Below, piece after piece: positions 28,519-37,982 of a stretch of DNA of 64,000 nucleotides. The notes beneath the pieces are model-generated. The model had not been told where the DNA came from, made no database searches, and saw only the letters and a list, made by a program, of their open reading frames with translations. The position numbers and the translations under genes were made by a program. Source of the stretch: CAZJBS01 sp964544475 (GTDB lineage: Bacteria > CLD3 > SB21); assembly GCA_964544475.1 (NCBI GenBank), contig CAZJBS010000013.1, positions 21,913 through 85,912 of the forward strand. Reading direction: 5' to 3'. Within the stretch, counting starts at the first letter, position 1; the number at the start of each line of letters is the position of its first letter.

Positions 28519-28543
28519 GGGCGCCGGTGTACAACCGGCGCCC
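28519..28543. terminator. Strong hairpin between convergent genes
   Basis: GGGCGCCGGT (28519-28528) pairs perfectly with ACCGGCGCCC (28534-28543) around GTACA, beginning right after the stop of the small gene. There is no T run on either side, so it is either a factor-assisted terminator or an RNA-stabilising 3' hairpin. Confidence 0.55.
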
Positions 28544-28559
28544 GGCCGTGGCGCCAACG

Positions 28560-30125
28560 TCAGCGATACGCCTCGGAGAACTTCCGCGCGTCGTCAAAAT
28601 ATCGAACGGCCTGGACTATCATATGGTCGTTCATGAGTCGAACCTGGGCCGCTTCGAGACTGCCGTACAGAAAACGTGCCACTTCTCCTTTGATCAGATT
28701 CTTCATGTCTTCCTTGTCGGTTTGAGCCATGGCTTCCTCCACCGGTACACCCTTCTGAATGCCCATCTCCAATATCCGTCGCCAGTCATCATCCGATATT
28801 GAAAAACCCATCGCGAAGTCGCGGAACCTGGACTTGTACTGCTCCCTGAGGCCCGGCCCGTTCTTTTCGAGATACTCGTTCGAATAATCCCGGAAGACGC
28901 CCTTGCTGAAAAGTTTCGCATAATACGACGTAATTGTATCGTTGGACAGCGTGTGGTCCGGCACGATGCCTCCTCCCCCGAACACTTTCCGTCCTTTTCC
29001 GGTAAAATACACTTTCGACGAATCCGTGTGCAGCGTATCCAGGTGGCGCACTTCGGTGTAATATTCCTCGGCCGACTTGCCGTCGTACGACCTCTGAATG
29101 AGGCGGCCGCTGGGCGTGTAATACCGGGCGGTGGTGACGCGCACGGCAGAGCCATCTCCCAGGTCGTACTGCGACTGAACGAGCCCTTTGCCGAAACTTC
29201 TTTCGCCGACAATCACGGCACGGTCCAGATCCTGCAGAGCCCCGGCCACAATTTCGGAAGCCGACGCCGAACCCCGGTTGATCAACACGACAATCGGCAT
29301 GGTCCGAAACGAACTCTTGCCTGACGAATAATAGTCGCGCGACGAGTTTGGAATTCGCCCTTTCGTGTAAACAACCATTTTTCCGCCGGGCAGGAATTTG
29401 TCGGCGATCATGTGCGCCTGGTCCAGGTAACCGCCGCCATTGTTTCGCAAATCCAACACGAGCTGTTTCATGCCCTGCGCATCCAGTTCATGCAGGGCCT
29501 GTTCGATTTCGTCGTTGGTCGTCTCCGCAAACCGGTTGAAGCGGATGAATCCCGTTTTGTCATCGAGCATGAATTTGGCGTCCACCGAGTACAGGGGTAT
29601 TTTGTCTCTCACAATATCATATTCGAGAAGGTCTTTCATGCCGGGACGTTCGATGGTGACCTTGACAATCGTACCCTTCGGCCCGCGAAGTTTTTTCGGC
29701 ACTTCGTCGGTCGTGATGCCTTTGGTCGGCACACCATCGATCTTGACGATCCGGTCACCGGCCATTATCCCAAGCCGGTCTGACGGCGTTCCCGGAATCG
29801 GCGTGACCACCGTCAGGATTCCATTCACGACCTCGAACTGAACTCCGATGCCTTCAAAGTTGCCCTGGAATTCCTCCTTCACGGCTGTCATTTCTTTGGG
29901 CGGAATATACACCGAATGGGGATCGAGTCCCTTCAACGCGCCGACGATGGCGTCATCGATCAGTTTGTCGGCGTTGACGTCCTCCACATAGGTTTGCGAA
30001 ACGAGGTCGATGACGCGGGACAATTTGACGACATTCTTGTAGGCGTTTTGCGGCACGCCCGTAAAACCGAGCGCAACGAGCCCGAGCGCCAGCAAGGCAA
30101 CCGGCAGCCAAATCCTTCGATTCAT
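28560..30125 (-). CDS. S41 family carboxyl-terminal processing protease (copy A)
   Basis: A 521-residue exported serine protease of the CtpA/Prc family. A signal anchor covers about 6-24. The N-terminal helical segment contains LKGLDPHSVYIPP at 64-76, a PDZ domain is at about 92-175 (EGIGVQFEV onward), and the tail-protease domain carries Ser288 in GSASASEI and Lys313 in FGKG, the 25-residue spacing expected for the Ser-Lys dyad. About 150 extra C-terminal residues follow. AAGGAGAT precedes the ATG. It is last in the long operon and is a tandem paralogue of the gene immediately upstream. Such proteases trim or degrade periplasmic proteins. Confidence 0.93.
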   Translation of the reverse strand: MNRRIWLPVALLALGLVALGFTGVPQNAYKNVVKLSRVIDLVSQTYVEDVNADKLIDDAIVGALKGLDPHSVYIPPKEMTAVKEEFQGNFEGIGVQFEVVNGILTVVTPIPGTPSDRLGIMAGDRIVKIDGVPTKGITTDEVPKKLRGPKGTIVKVTIERPGMKDLLEYDIVRDKIPLYSVDAKFMLDDKTGFIRFNRFAETTNDEIEQALHELDAQGMKQLVLDLRNNGGGYLDQAHMIADKFLPGGKMVVYTKGRIPNSSRDYYSSGKSSFRTMPIVVLINRGSASASEIVAGALQDLDRAVIVGERSFGKGLVQSQYDLGDGSAVRVTTARYYTPSGRLIQRSYDGKSAEEYYTEVRHLDTLHTDSSKVYFTGKGRKVFGGGGIVPDHTLSNDTITSYYAKLFSKGVFRDYSNEYLEKNGPGLREQYKSRFRDFAMGFSISDDDWRRILEMGIQKGVPVEEAMAQTDKEDMKNLIKGEVARFLYGSLEAAQVRLMNDHMIVQAVRYFDDARKFSEAYR

Positions 30126-30141
30126 GAGTTATCTCCTTTAG

Positions 30142-31725
30142 TCAATTTTTTGCCATGAATTTCTCTGAGAACTGCCGGGCTTCCGGAAAAAAAACGACGG
30201 CTTTCCGGATGGCCGGATCCACCTGAAATCGCACCCGGGCAGCTTCAAAGGCTCCCCAGATAAAGCGGGCGACTTCCGATTTGACAAGATTCTTCATTTC
30301 AATTTTGTCGGCTTCCGCGCCTTTTTCGTTGATCGGGACTCCTTTTGAAACGCCCAGCGCCAGCATATTCTTCCAATCGTCGTCCGATATTTCAAAATTT
30401 CTCAGAAAGACATCGGGTTGCGATTTGAATTCATCGCGCAGTCTCGGCCCGTTTCTTTCAAGATAATCGCCGGCAAATTCCCGGAAAACGCCTTTGCTCC
30501 ACAGTTGAACATAATAAGAGGATACCGTGTCGTTGTCAATACGGTAGTCCGGCACAATGCCTCCGCCGCCGAACACCTGGCGGCCGCCGGTCGTGTAATA
30601 CGGTTTCGAAGAATCCGACCTGACATCGTCAATATCATGGGCTTCCATGTAGTAGTCCTCCAACGACTTGCCGTTGTAAGGCCGCTGAATCAGCCGGCCG
30701 GATGGTGTGTAATACCTGGCTGTCGTGACGCGTACCGCCGACCCATCATCAAGATCAAACTGGTTTTGCACAAGGCCCTTGCCAAACGTGCGTTCACCGA
30801 CGACCAGACCGCGATCCAGATCCTGGATCGCCCCGGCCACAATTTCGGAAGCCGATGCGGATCCACGATTGACAAGCACTATCAATGGCAGATTCCGGTA
30901 GCTTTCCTTTTCCGCTGAAAAGTAATCAACGGAAGAATTGGGGATGCGGCCTTTCGTGTAAACAATCTTGCGGTCGCCGGGGATGAACATGTCGACAATG
31001 GCCTGGGCCTGTTCGAGATACCCGCCGCCGTTGTTGCGCAGATCGAGAATCAACTGACGCATGCCTTTTGCCTCGAGTTCCGACACGGCTTGCTCGATTT
31101 CGTCGGCGGTCGTTTCTGCAAACCGGATGCACCGGATAAAACCGGTTTCGCCGTCCAGCAGGAACTTGGCGTCCACACTGTAAACGGGTATCCTGTCCCT
31201 GACGATATCAAACTCCAGCCGTCCGCTGACGCCGGCTCTTTCGATCGACAGATGAACGGACGATCCTTTCGGTCCGCGCAGTTTGGAGATCGCCTCATCC
31301 TGCGTGATGCCCTTTGTGGGTTCCTCATTGATACTCACGACTTTGTCCCCGGCCTGGATGCCGGCCTTTTCGGACGGACTGCCGGCAATGGGACTCACGA
31401 TGATCAAGACGCCATGGACCACGTCGATCTGACTGCCAATGCCTTCGAAGTTGCCATGGAATTCTTCGTTGATTTGTTTCATCTCCTTGGCAGGAAGATA
31501 AACGGAATGCGGATCGAGGCCTTTCAAGGCGCCCACGATGGCGTCGTCATACAATTTGGCCGCGTCGACGTCCTCGACATACGTCTGCGATACAAGATCC
31601 AGCACACGGGACACTTTGGCGATTTTCCGGTACGCCGTCTGAGCCACATCGCTGAAGCCCGTCGCCGCGAGAATAACCAGAATCACCAGTAAAGAGGGCA
31701 ACACCCACTTCCTTGGCATGTCCAC
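30142..31725 (-). CDS. S41 family carboxyl-terminal processing protease (copy B)
   Basis: A 527-residue paralogue of the downstream protease, with the same order: signal anchor at about 7-22, DPHSVYLPAKEM at 71-82, PDZ from about 95, catalytic Ser291 (GSASASEI) and Lys316 (FGKG). The C-terminal extension after the protease domain (YYTTGGRQVFGGGGIVPDY onward) is also shared. The two proteins align along their whole length, differing mostly in the PDZ domain and extension, so this is a tandem duplication with some divergence in ligand recognition. Spacing is 17 bases to copy A and 12 to the GH57 gene. Confidence 0.93.
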   Translation of the reverse strand: MDMPRKWVLPSLLVILVILAATGFSDVAQTAYRKIAKVSRVLDLVSQTYVEDVDAAKLYDDAIVGALKGLDPHSVYLPAKEMKQINEEFHGNFEGIGSQIDVVHGVLIIVSPIAGSPSEKAGIQAGDKVVSINEEPTKGITQDEAISKLRGPKGSSVHLSIERAGVSGRLEFDIVRDRIPVYSVDAKFLLDGETGFIRCIRFAETTADEIEQAVSELEAKGMRQLILDLRNNGGGYLEQAQAIVDMFIPGDRKIVYTKGRIPNSSVDYFSAEKESYRNLPLIVLVNRGSASASEIVAGAIQDLDRGLVVGERTFGKGLVQNQFDLDDGSAVRVTTARYYTPSGRLIQRPYNGKSLEDYYMEAHDIDDVRSDSSKPYYTTGGRQVFGGGGIVPDYRIDNDTVSSYYVQLWSKGVFREFAGDYLERNGPRLRDEFKSQPDVFLRNFEISDDDWKNMLALGVSKGVPINEKGAEADKIEMKNLVKSEVARFIWGAFEAARVRFQVDPAIRKAVVFFPEARQFSEKFMAKN

Positions 31726-31736
31726 TCCTTCAAAAT

Positions 31737-33920
31737 TTATCTTGAAACTGTTCGGCTTAACCCAAGGCTGAGTTTAACGTTCCATCGATCGGAAGGTTTC
31801 AATTCGATGGGCCAAAGCGGCATCAGGCACGAATTCTGATACACCCTTTCAAATCCTTCCTCCGACAGCGAAACGGTTTCGACCGGATAACGCCATACGA
31901 TGCCGGGCGCCGTCCATCGCAGATGCAGATCGATCTGCAGCCACCGGTCCATCATGCCCATTTCCGTCACGTCCGTCCATTCGCCGCGACTGGCGAGGCG
32001 GGGGTCATCGATGGTCCGTCCCGGGACGTAATAAAAGCGGTCATCGGCGTATCCGGCCAGCATGGTGAAATTCATCTCCGATCCGAACAGGCACTGAACC
32101 CTTTCGGGGCCGCGATTGATGATCTCGTATTCGACGTGGATGGCGGCGACGCCCGCCGTCAGGGAATATCGTTTTTTCAGTTCCACCGTGGATGGTCCGA
32201 CCTGCGTCGTACAAGACAGGCTGACCGACGCCACGTTGCCGGCGGACAAGTTGCGTTCTTCGTATACGGTATTGGACAATGGCGCCAGTTCCCGGAACGT
32301 CTGACGGTAGCACTCCTCGGGATTCGTATTGACCGGCAACAGCCGGTCGACGAAAGACTTGCGCACTTCCCGGTCATAGATCAGATGATCGTCCAGGTGT
32401 TCTTCCTTGGCCAGCACGAGATCATGAATGCTGGCGATTTCCGATTCACTTTTTTTCACTTTGGCGTCCGACCCGGGCAGATGCTTCAGACGCGCATGAT
32501 AACCCTCTTCACGGCGGGTCAACCCGTCGGTCAGATTGATTGGAACATCCTTGTAGTCCAATTCCACCACCGACCCGCCGCGATCCGCATCGATATACAG
32601 ATTCACAAAACGCGTTTCAATCAGAATTTCCTCTCGCCCGTCGAGATCGTAATCGTAACGGTTGTAGTTGAACCAATTTCGTTCATCGCCGTATTCGACG
32701 ACATCCAGGAGATTCTCCGCCAGAAGCATCTCGCGGTAAACGGCATACCGGATGTTATTCAGATAAATGCCGCCAAACACGCCATGCCAGTACGGGCAAT
32801 TGCATTGGGAAGCCCAAATGTGATCTTCGGCTTTCTCGATCAGGGCAGCCTGCTCCTCACCGTAACTTTCGATTTGGATGGGCGTGGCCGCTTTCAGCAT
32901 CTGAAGACGCTGGCTCAGACGGAGCATCTTTTTGTGCATGCGATTGGACTCGGCGTACTTGACCAGAAAATTCCTCCAGAATCCGCCGCGAACAAAAATC
33001 CCGAACTCCCGCTCCATTTTTTCAGCGAGCAGGGTCTTTTCAAATTTGGCGTAGTCTTGAAACGCATTCGCCGGCAGCGCCCAGTGTTGCATTTCGCTGT
33101 AGGAGGCATTGGGAAGATAGACCCGGCCCACCGGCTTGAAGAGCCGAAGGGCTTCCGAGAAATGCATAGGGCGTATCCATGACGCGTTGTCGACCAGGAG
33201 TTGAAAGAATTTCTCAAGCCATTTCTCCTCGTACACGTGCTGATACGTTTCCGGCCAGATTCCGAATTTTTCACCGTCATCGGCAAAAACGACGGTGCTC
33301 GTACCACCGTCGGATGCAAACGTCCTGAGGAGTTCGATGGTTTTTCCGGGCTCCTGAAACGGGATCAGATAACGCAACTTCTTGCTGATCGGAAACAAGC
33401 TGACCCGGTGCCCTTCTTCTTCGTTCAGGAAGTACCCGGTCAGATCCTCTTCGCGCAGCCCGGTGTACTTGAAGTGCGTGTCGTCGAGGATCGCGTATTT
33501 CATGCCGGCATTGGAGATGGATTTTGGCAGATGCGTCTCCCACACCCGTTCGGCCACCCACATGCCCAGCGGCCGCGAACCGGTCTTTTCTTCGACGTAA
33601 TGGCTCAGTTTCTTGATCTGCCCGATTTTGTCGTGGTCCGGTATGACCGGCAATATCGGTTCGTAATAACCACCGCCGATCATTTCGACCTGCCCGGCTT
33701 CGACCATGGACCGCAGATCCGCGATGAACTCCGGGTAGGTGCGGTCGATCCATTCCATCACGATGCCGGTGAAGTGCATGCCCACTTTGATGGATGGAAA
33801 CCGGCGAAGCACATCGAGAAACGGGCGGTAGGCTTTTTGATACGCTTCGTCAAAAACGAAATCGAAATTGCCCACCGGCTGGTGGTTGTGAATGCCAAAT
33901 AGAAGGTTGACGGTTTTCAT
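31737..33920 (-). CDS. GH57 alpha-glucan enzyme (4-alpha-glucanotransferase/alpha-amylase type)
   Basis: A 727-residue glycoside hydrolase family 57 enzyme acting on alpha-1,4-glucans. The N-terminal barrel shows the five GH57 regions: HNHQPVGNF at about 11-19, GGGYYEPI near 82-89, the nucleophile Glu124 in MWVAER, the acid/base Asp214 in FADDGEKFG, and a later His/Trp-containing region. The numbering coincides closely with Thermococcus litoralis 4-alpha-glucanotransferase. The C-terminal half matches the DUF1925/DUF1926 beta-sandwich domains usual in that subgroup. No signal peptide, so cytoplasmic, probably for glycogen or maltodextrin turnover. The ATG at 33920 begins MKTVNLLFG as in homologues; a TTG three codons upstream is possible. 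Confidence 0.92.
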   Translation of the reverse strand: MKTVNLLFGIHNHQPVGNFDFVFDEAYQKAYRPFLDVLRRFPSIKVGMHFTGIVMEWIDRTYPEFIADLRSMVEAGQVEMIGGGYYEPILPVIPDHDKIGQIKKLSHYVEEKTGSRPLGMWVAERVWETHLPKSISNAGMKYAILDDTHFKYTGLREEDLTGYFLNEEEGHRVSLFPISKKLRYLIPFQEPGKTIELLRTFASDGGTSTVVFADDGEKFGIWPETYQHVYEEKWLEKFFQLLVDNASWIRPMHFSEALRLFKPVGRVYLPNASYSEMQHWALPANAFQDYAKFEKTLLAEKMEREFGIFVRGGFWRNFLVKYAESNRMHKKMLRLSQRLQMLKAATPIQIESYGEEQAALIEKAEDHIWASQCNCPYWHGVFGGIYLNNIRYAVYREMLLAENLLDVVEYGDERNWFNYNRYDYDLDGREEILIETRFVNLYIDADRGGSVVELDYKDVPINLTDGLTRREEGYHARLKHLPGSDAKVKKSESEIASIHDLVLAKEEHLDDHLIYDREVRKSFVDRLLPVNTNPEECYRQTFRELAPLSNTVYEERNLSAGNVASVSLSCTTQVGPSTVELKKRYSLTAGVAAIHVEYEIINRGPERVQCLFGSEMNFTMLAGYADDRFYYVPGRTIDDPRLASRGEWTDVTEMGMMDRWLQIDLHLRWTAPGIVWRYPVETVSLSEEGFERVYQNSCLMPLWPIELKPSDRWNVKLSLGLSRTVSR

Positions 33921-33931
33921 CGGTTGCAAGG

Positions 33932-34852
33932 TTATTCCACGATGGCCCTGACAAACGGCCCGGGATCGAACGGAACAAGATCGTCAATTCCCTCGCCAAT
34001 ACCAATATACATGACCGGTATTTTCAATTCCTGCTGAATGGCCAGTACGACACCGCCTTTGGCCGTCCCGTCCAGTTTGGTTACGACCAGTCCGGTGACG
34101 CGGGCCGCCTGTGAAAAATGACGGGCCTGTTGAATCGCGTTCTGACCTGTCGTGCCGTCCAGAACGAGCAATGTTTCATGGGGCGCTTCCGGTATCAACT
34201 TTTGAATGACCCGGTGAATTTTTTTTAATTCTTCCATCAGGTTGACTTTGGTGTGCAGGCGCCCGGCCGTGTCAATGAGAACGACATCGAATTTCGAATT
34301 TTTCGCCGTGGTCAGGGCGTCGAACACCACCGACGCCGGATCGGATCCCTCCGGTTGCCGGACAATCTCCACGGAGGCCCGCTGCGCCCAGATTTCGAGT
34401 TGTCCCCCGGCCGCTGCCCGGAACGTGTCGCCGGCCGCCAACATGACCTTTCGGCCCGTTTGGGCAAACCGATGACTGAGTTTTCCGACGGTGGTCGTCT
34501 TACCGGTGCCGTTTACTCCAACAACCAGAATGATGAACGGGGCGGCCGCTCCAAGAGATTTCTCAAAGTCTCTCAAAGGCACGGACGCAAGCTGGGATTC
34601 GATTTCCTGTTCAAGCATGGCGTTGATGGCCGCGGCGTCCGCCGTTGAATTTTGGCGTACCCGGATGCGCAGGTTTTCGAGAATACGGCGCGACATGTGG
34701 ACGCCGATATCGGCGCCGATCAGGATGGCCTCCAAGGCACGCCACGTCGTCTCGTCGAAGGTCGGGCGGCCCTGGAGAACGGCCGCGATGCGCCCGAAAA
34801 GATTGGAACGCGTTTTGACCAGTTTTTCTTTGAGTCGTTCGAGTAAAGCCAT
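33932..34852 (-). CDS. ftsY: Signal recognition particle receptor FtsY
   Basis: A 306-residue SRP receptor GTPase that docks ribosome-SRP complexes at the inner membrane. The N domain covers about 1-95. The G domain has G1 GVNGTGKT at 112-119, DTFRAAA at 142-148, DTAGR at 194-198, a TKLDGTAKGG motif near 258-267 and the closing GIGEGIDDLVPFD. The acidic A domain of proteobacterial FtsY is absent, as in many other phyla. It lies three to four bases from VanZ-like and about 11 from GH57 in the operon. Confidence 0.97.
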   Translation of the reverse strand: MALLERLKEKLVKTRSNLFGRIAAVLQGRPTFDETTWRALEAILIGADIGVHMSRRILENLRIRVRQNSTADAAAINAMLEQEIESQLASVPLRDFEKSLGAAAPFIILVVGVNGTGKTTTVGKLSHRFAQTGRKVMLAAGDTFRAAAGGQLEIWAQRASVEIVRQPEGSDPASVVFDALTTAKNSKFDVVLIDTAGRLHTKVNLMEELKKIHRVIQKLIPEAPHETLLVLDGTTGQNAIQQARHFSQAARVTGLVVTKLDGTAKGGVVLAIQQELKIPVMYIGIGEGIDDLVPFDPGPFVRAIVE

Positions 34853-34855
34853 GTG

Positions 34856-35248
34856 TCAGGTCGTGCTCCTTTTTTCGTGACGCCACCACAGCACACCGAT
34901 GGCCAGCAAAACCCCAAGGACGTCCGCAAAAAAATCCGCCCATTCGCACGAACGGTTTCGGACAAACAACTGGTGCACTTCATCCGTGGCTCCATAGATC
35001 ACACTCAGTTGTCCGGACATGACGGCCACCCATCGGATCGAACGCCCTTTGACCTCGGCATAATGGCCAAAGGCCAGCCACGCCAGCGAAGCCAGCGTCG
35101 CATAAATCCCAACATGAACCATCTTGTCGGCGTACGTCCATTCCACGTCCGGAATCCGGTCACCAGGAATCGACGACGTCAGGAAAATGGTGACCATCCA
35201 GGCGATCAACGGAGAAAAATATGGCAGCCGCAGCGGCGGAGAAACCAT
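34856..35248 (-). CDS. VanZ-like family membrane protein
   Basis: A 130-residue membrane protein of the VanZ-like family. Helices lie at about 10-27, 41-58, 70-85 and 101-120. The family signature is present as FLTSSIPG near 20-27, DKMVHVGIYATLASLAW near 38-54 and the GATDEVHQLFVRNRSCEWADFFAD region near 82-105, where the Asp-Glu-His and the C-terminal Asp are conserved. The function of these short stand-alone proteins is not established. The ATG at 35248 directly follows the Omp85 stop; a TTG at 35254 overlapping that stop is a possible alternative. Confidence 0.85.
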   Translation of the reverse strand: MVSPPLRLPYFSPLIAWMVTIFLTSSIPGDRIPDVEWTYADKMVHVGIYATLASLAWLAFGHYAEVKGRSIRWVAVMSGQLSVIYGATDEVHQLFVRNRSCEWADFFADVLGVLLAIGVLWWRHEKRSTT

Positions 35249-35250
35249 CC

Positions 35251-37647
35251 TCAAAACGCCTGCCCCAGGGTAATTTGTATGGCCACGCGGGAGATATCCT
35301 TGGCCAGTTGCTTGTCGATGGTTTTGACCGTGCCATCCGCTCCGATCACCTTCAGGTTTTTCGGATCGATCAGCTTGTATCCCACGTCAACCCGGACGGG
35401 TCCGATCAACGTCCGTATTCGCATACCGCCGCCCACGGCGATCACCGGGTTTCTTGGAAGCTCGGCAGGCACATTCTTGAAATTGTATTCGGTCCACACA
35501 TTGCCCACATCGACAAAGCCAGCCAGATCCATGCCGGTGACCACTTCACTCGGGTCGCGGGTCACATACAGGTTGTATCGGACTTCCACGCCGGCCTCCA
35601 CGATACTATTGCCGCCGCCATACGCGAGCCCTTCATCGGTCTCGCTGATGATGCCAAGTTCTTTGATGCCCCATCCGCGGATGCTGTTGGGTCCGCCGCC
35701 GTAGTATTTTTCACTGGGCGGTATGACGGTTTTGCTTCCGTTGGTTCTGTATGGAATAATGGTACCCGCGCGGGCCCGGATGGCGCTCGACAGACGGTTC
35801 GACAACCTGAAGTACTTGCGGTTGTCGAGGCTGAGCCGCATGAATTTCAGATCGGATGGCAGAACAAACCCGGCAAAGTCGCTGTTGAAATAGATCAATG
35901 CGCCACCTGTCGGATAGAAAAAATCCTCACTTGTATTGAGGGTGGCGCCGAATTTCGTGTTGGTCGTGAAGAAGTCCTTGGGGCCGGTTTCATCGTATCC
36001 GACGCTGGTGCGGCGCAATTGTTGTTGGGTGAATGAAAATGGCGTCAGGCTCAGACTGAGGGGACGCGTCACCTGCCAGATCAGGGTGGGCGAGGCTTCG
36101 TACTTAAGTACGTCAAAGGCCGCCGTGTTGTTGCGTTCGCCGGATAACGTGACCACCAGATCGTTGTTGTAGTTTCGTGTCAACGGGATGTGGAACGACG
36201 GCTGGCGAAACGTGACTTTGGCCTGCATGAAATTGGCAAAAAACCTGTCCTGCTGGAATCCCTTGCTGACCTGACCGGAAACCTGCAATTTGCGCGCACC
36301 GCCAAGAAAGTTCTTACTTTGCCAGGATATGAGGAACGCCGCAAACGGTAGAGTGGCCAGACCCTTGTCCTTTTCACTTTGCGGCAAATCCCGGAAATCC
36401 GTCGTGAAGCCCACGCCCGGCTTGATACTCCGTTCCTTGCGCTCCGTAACCTGGATCACGACGCCCATGGTGTCCACCGGCACGCCATATTTTTCCAGAT
36501 CCACTTTCTTTTCCGTAAAACGGTTGCCGTGGTTTTTCCGGATGGAATCCAATTCGGCGTCACGCAACGAATCGGCCAACACCCTCGATGAGTCCAAGCG
36601 TCCACGCACGGTGGTGATGATGGGCTTGACAGATCGAAAAACGGCCAGACCGTTTATTTCGCCCACCGACAGGGAAAGCTGGTCGGGATTGTAGGGTCTG
36701 CCAGGTTTGTACCGAACCTTGCGAAGGATGACCTCGTCGGCAACGATCCTGGTCGTTGTATCCCTGCCGGACGCTTTGTAGTAATTGCCGCTCACACTGG
36801 TCTCGCCGAACAGTGTATACCGGCCCGGGAAGATGTCAAAATGAACTTTCGCGTGGCGCGGACCGGCCGACGTCGTGTCGATGATTTCCTTGATTTCGGC
36901 GTACGGATAGCCATTCTGATTGAACAGGCGCTGGATCGTCGATCGCGAAACTTCCAGGCCTTCTTTGGACAGGCGTTCGCCCTTCCGAATCAGGAGCAAG
37001 GGCAGAATCTTTTCTTCCGTGAGCTCGTGTTTCGGATCGACGACCGGATGGCTCGACAGGATTTTGAAGGTGGGATCTTCCGACAGCCGTGTCGGTTTGC
37101 CTTCCTGGATGGCGATTTCAATGGCAATGTTGTGCCGATCTTCCGAAAGGCGCGCCTTGTAACGCACAATCCGCGTTTCAAAATAGCCCTGGTCCTGATA
37201 TAACATCAGGATGCGCCGCAGATCGTCCTTGAATATCTCATTGCCAAAAAAATAGCGGTTGGTACCCCACCCCAAGTCCACAAAACTGAGCGAAACAACG
37301 CGCACAACAAAATTGGCTATCCACGATCCTGTCTTTTTGAAAAAACCAAGTTGACGATCTTCCTCCTCGCCGATGACCAGCGACAGGTTCAACGTGAGGT
37401 CGTCAAAAACCGACAAACCGGTTTTTTCGCCACGATCATCGACGCCGACAAACTTGTACTCCCGGCCTTCCACAAAGACCGAATCATCCAGGGCCGGCAA
37501 GGAATCGATACTGATGCCGGTCGAATCCCTGTAAACGTCGCGGAACCTGGATTGGGCGGTTTGGGCCTGTAAAGACAAACCGGTCAGGCCGAGAAGAATA
37601 AGGAGAGGAACAATGAAACGCGTCGCCAACATAAATGGGGAAATCAC
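35251..37647 (-). CDS. Omp85-family outer membrane assembly protein (BamA/TamA-like)
   Basis: A 798-residue outer membrane protein. The signal peptide ends near SLQA-QTAQS. The N-terminal half has POTRA-like repeats with the alternating pattern seen around YQDQGYFETRIVRYKA and FNQNGYPYAEIKEI. The C-terminal part is a 16-strand-type barrel with the family motif GGPNSIRGWG near 648-656 and a terminal aromatic residue after VAIQITLGQAF. Such proteins insert or translocate outer-membrane beta barrels. The GTG start at 37647 overlaps the EutN stop by GTGA; an ATG at 37632 is an equally plausible start and also gives a good signal peptide. Confidence 0.9.
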   Translation of the reverse strand: MISPFMLATRFIVPLLILLGLTGLSLQAQTAQSRFRDVYRDSTGISIDSLPALDDSVFVEGREYKFVGVDDRGEKTGLSVFDDLTLNLSLVIGEEEDRQLGFFKKTGSWIANFVVRVVSLSFVDLGWGTNRYFFGNEIFKDDLRRILMLYQDQGYFETRIVRYKARLSEDRHNIAIEIAIQEGKPTRLSEDPTFKILSSHPVVDPKHELTEEKILPLLLIRKGERLSKEGLEVSRSTIQRLFNQNGYPYAEIKEIIDTTSAGPRHAKVHFDIFPGRYTLFGETSVSGNYYKASGRDTTTRIVADEVILRKVRYKPGRPYNPDQLSLSVGEINGLAVFRSVKPIITTVRGRLDSSRVLADSLRDAELDSIRKNHGNRFTEKKVDLEKYGVPVDTMGVVIQVTERKERSIKPGVGFTTDFRDLPQSEKDKGLATLPFAAFLISWQSKNFLGGARKLQVSGQVSKGFQQDRFFANFMQAKVTFRQPSFHIPLTRNYNNDLVVTLSGERNNTAAFDVLKYEASPTLIWQVTRPLSLSLTPFSFTQQQLRRTSVGYDETGPKDFFTTNTKFGATLNTSEDFFYPTGGALIYFNSDFAGFVLPSDLKFMRLSLDNRKYFRLSNRLSSAIRARAGTIIPYRTNGSKTVIPPSEKYYGGGPNSIRGWGIKELGIISETDEGLAYGGGNSIVEAGVEVRYNLYVTRDPSEVVTGMDLAGFVDVGNVWTEYNFKNVPAELPRNPVIAVGGGMRIRTLIGPVRVDVGYKLIDPKNLKVIGADGTVKTIDKQLAKDISRVAIQITLGQAF

Positions 37648-37973
37648 TTGTTGGGAGGTTCTTGGTGCAATTGCGCCGCCGACAGCCCGTTCAGCAGCGC
37701 TTCATCGACTTCGATCTGGTCCACGATGCCGATCACAGCCGCTTCGATGGACAATTCATTCGGCTGATCGGTCAACGCACGGCGGGCCGCATGGCCGTAC
37801 GAACAAATGACGAGTTCACCAATACCGGCGCCGAGTATGTCGGCGGCGACGATGACGTTGGTGTTGGGGGCTTTGTCGATATTGACCGGATGGATCATCA
37901 GGAAGCGCAAGCCCTTCACGTTATCCACTTTTTTGGTCGCCCAGACCGTTCCAACGACCCGTCCAATAAACAT
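37644..37973 (-). CDS. EutN/CcmL-family microcompartment vertex protein
   Basis: A 109-residue BMC-P (pentameric vertex) protein. The family hallmarks are clear: MFIGRVVGTVWATKK at the N-terminus, KGLRFLMIHPVN near 20-31, VAADILGAGIGELVICSYGHAAR around 43-65 and AVIGIVDQIEV near 78-88. In known shells these proteins cap the vertices of carboxysomes and metabolosomes. No hexameric BMC-H or encapsulated enzyme occurs in the window, so it is an orphan in a housekeeping operon. It overlaps the Omp85 start and is ten bases from the DUF92 gene. Confidence 0.92.
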   Translation of the reverse strand: MFIGRVVGTVWATKKVDNVKGLRFLMIHPVNIDKAPNTNVIVAADILGAGIGELVICSYGHAARRALTDQPNELSIEAAVIGIVDQIEVDEALLNGLSAAQLHQEPPNK

Positions 37974-37982
37974 ACAACCTCT

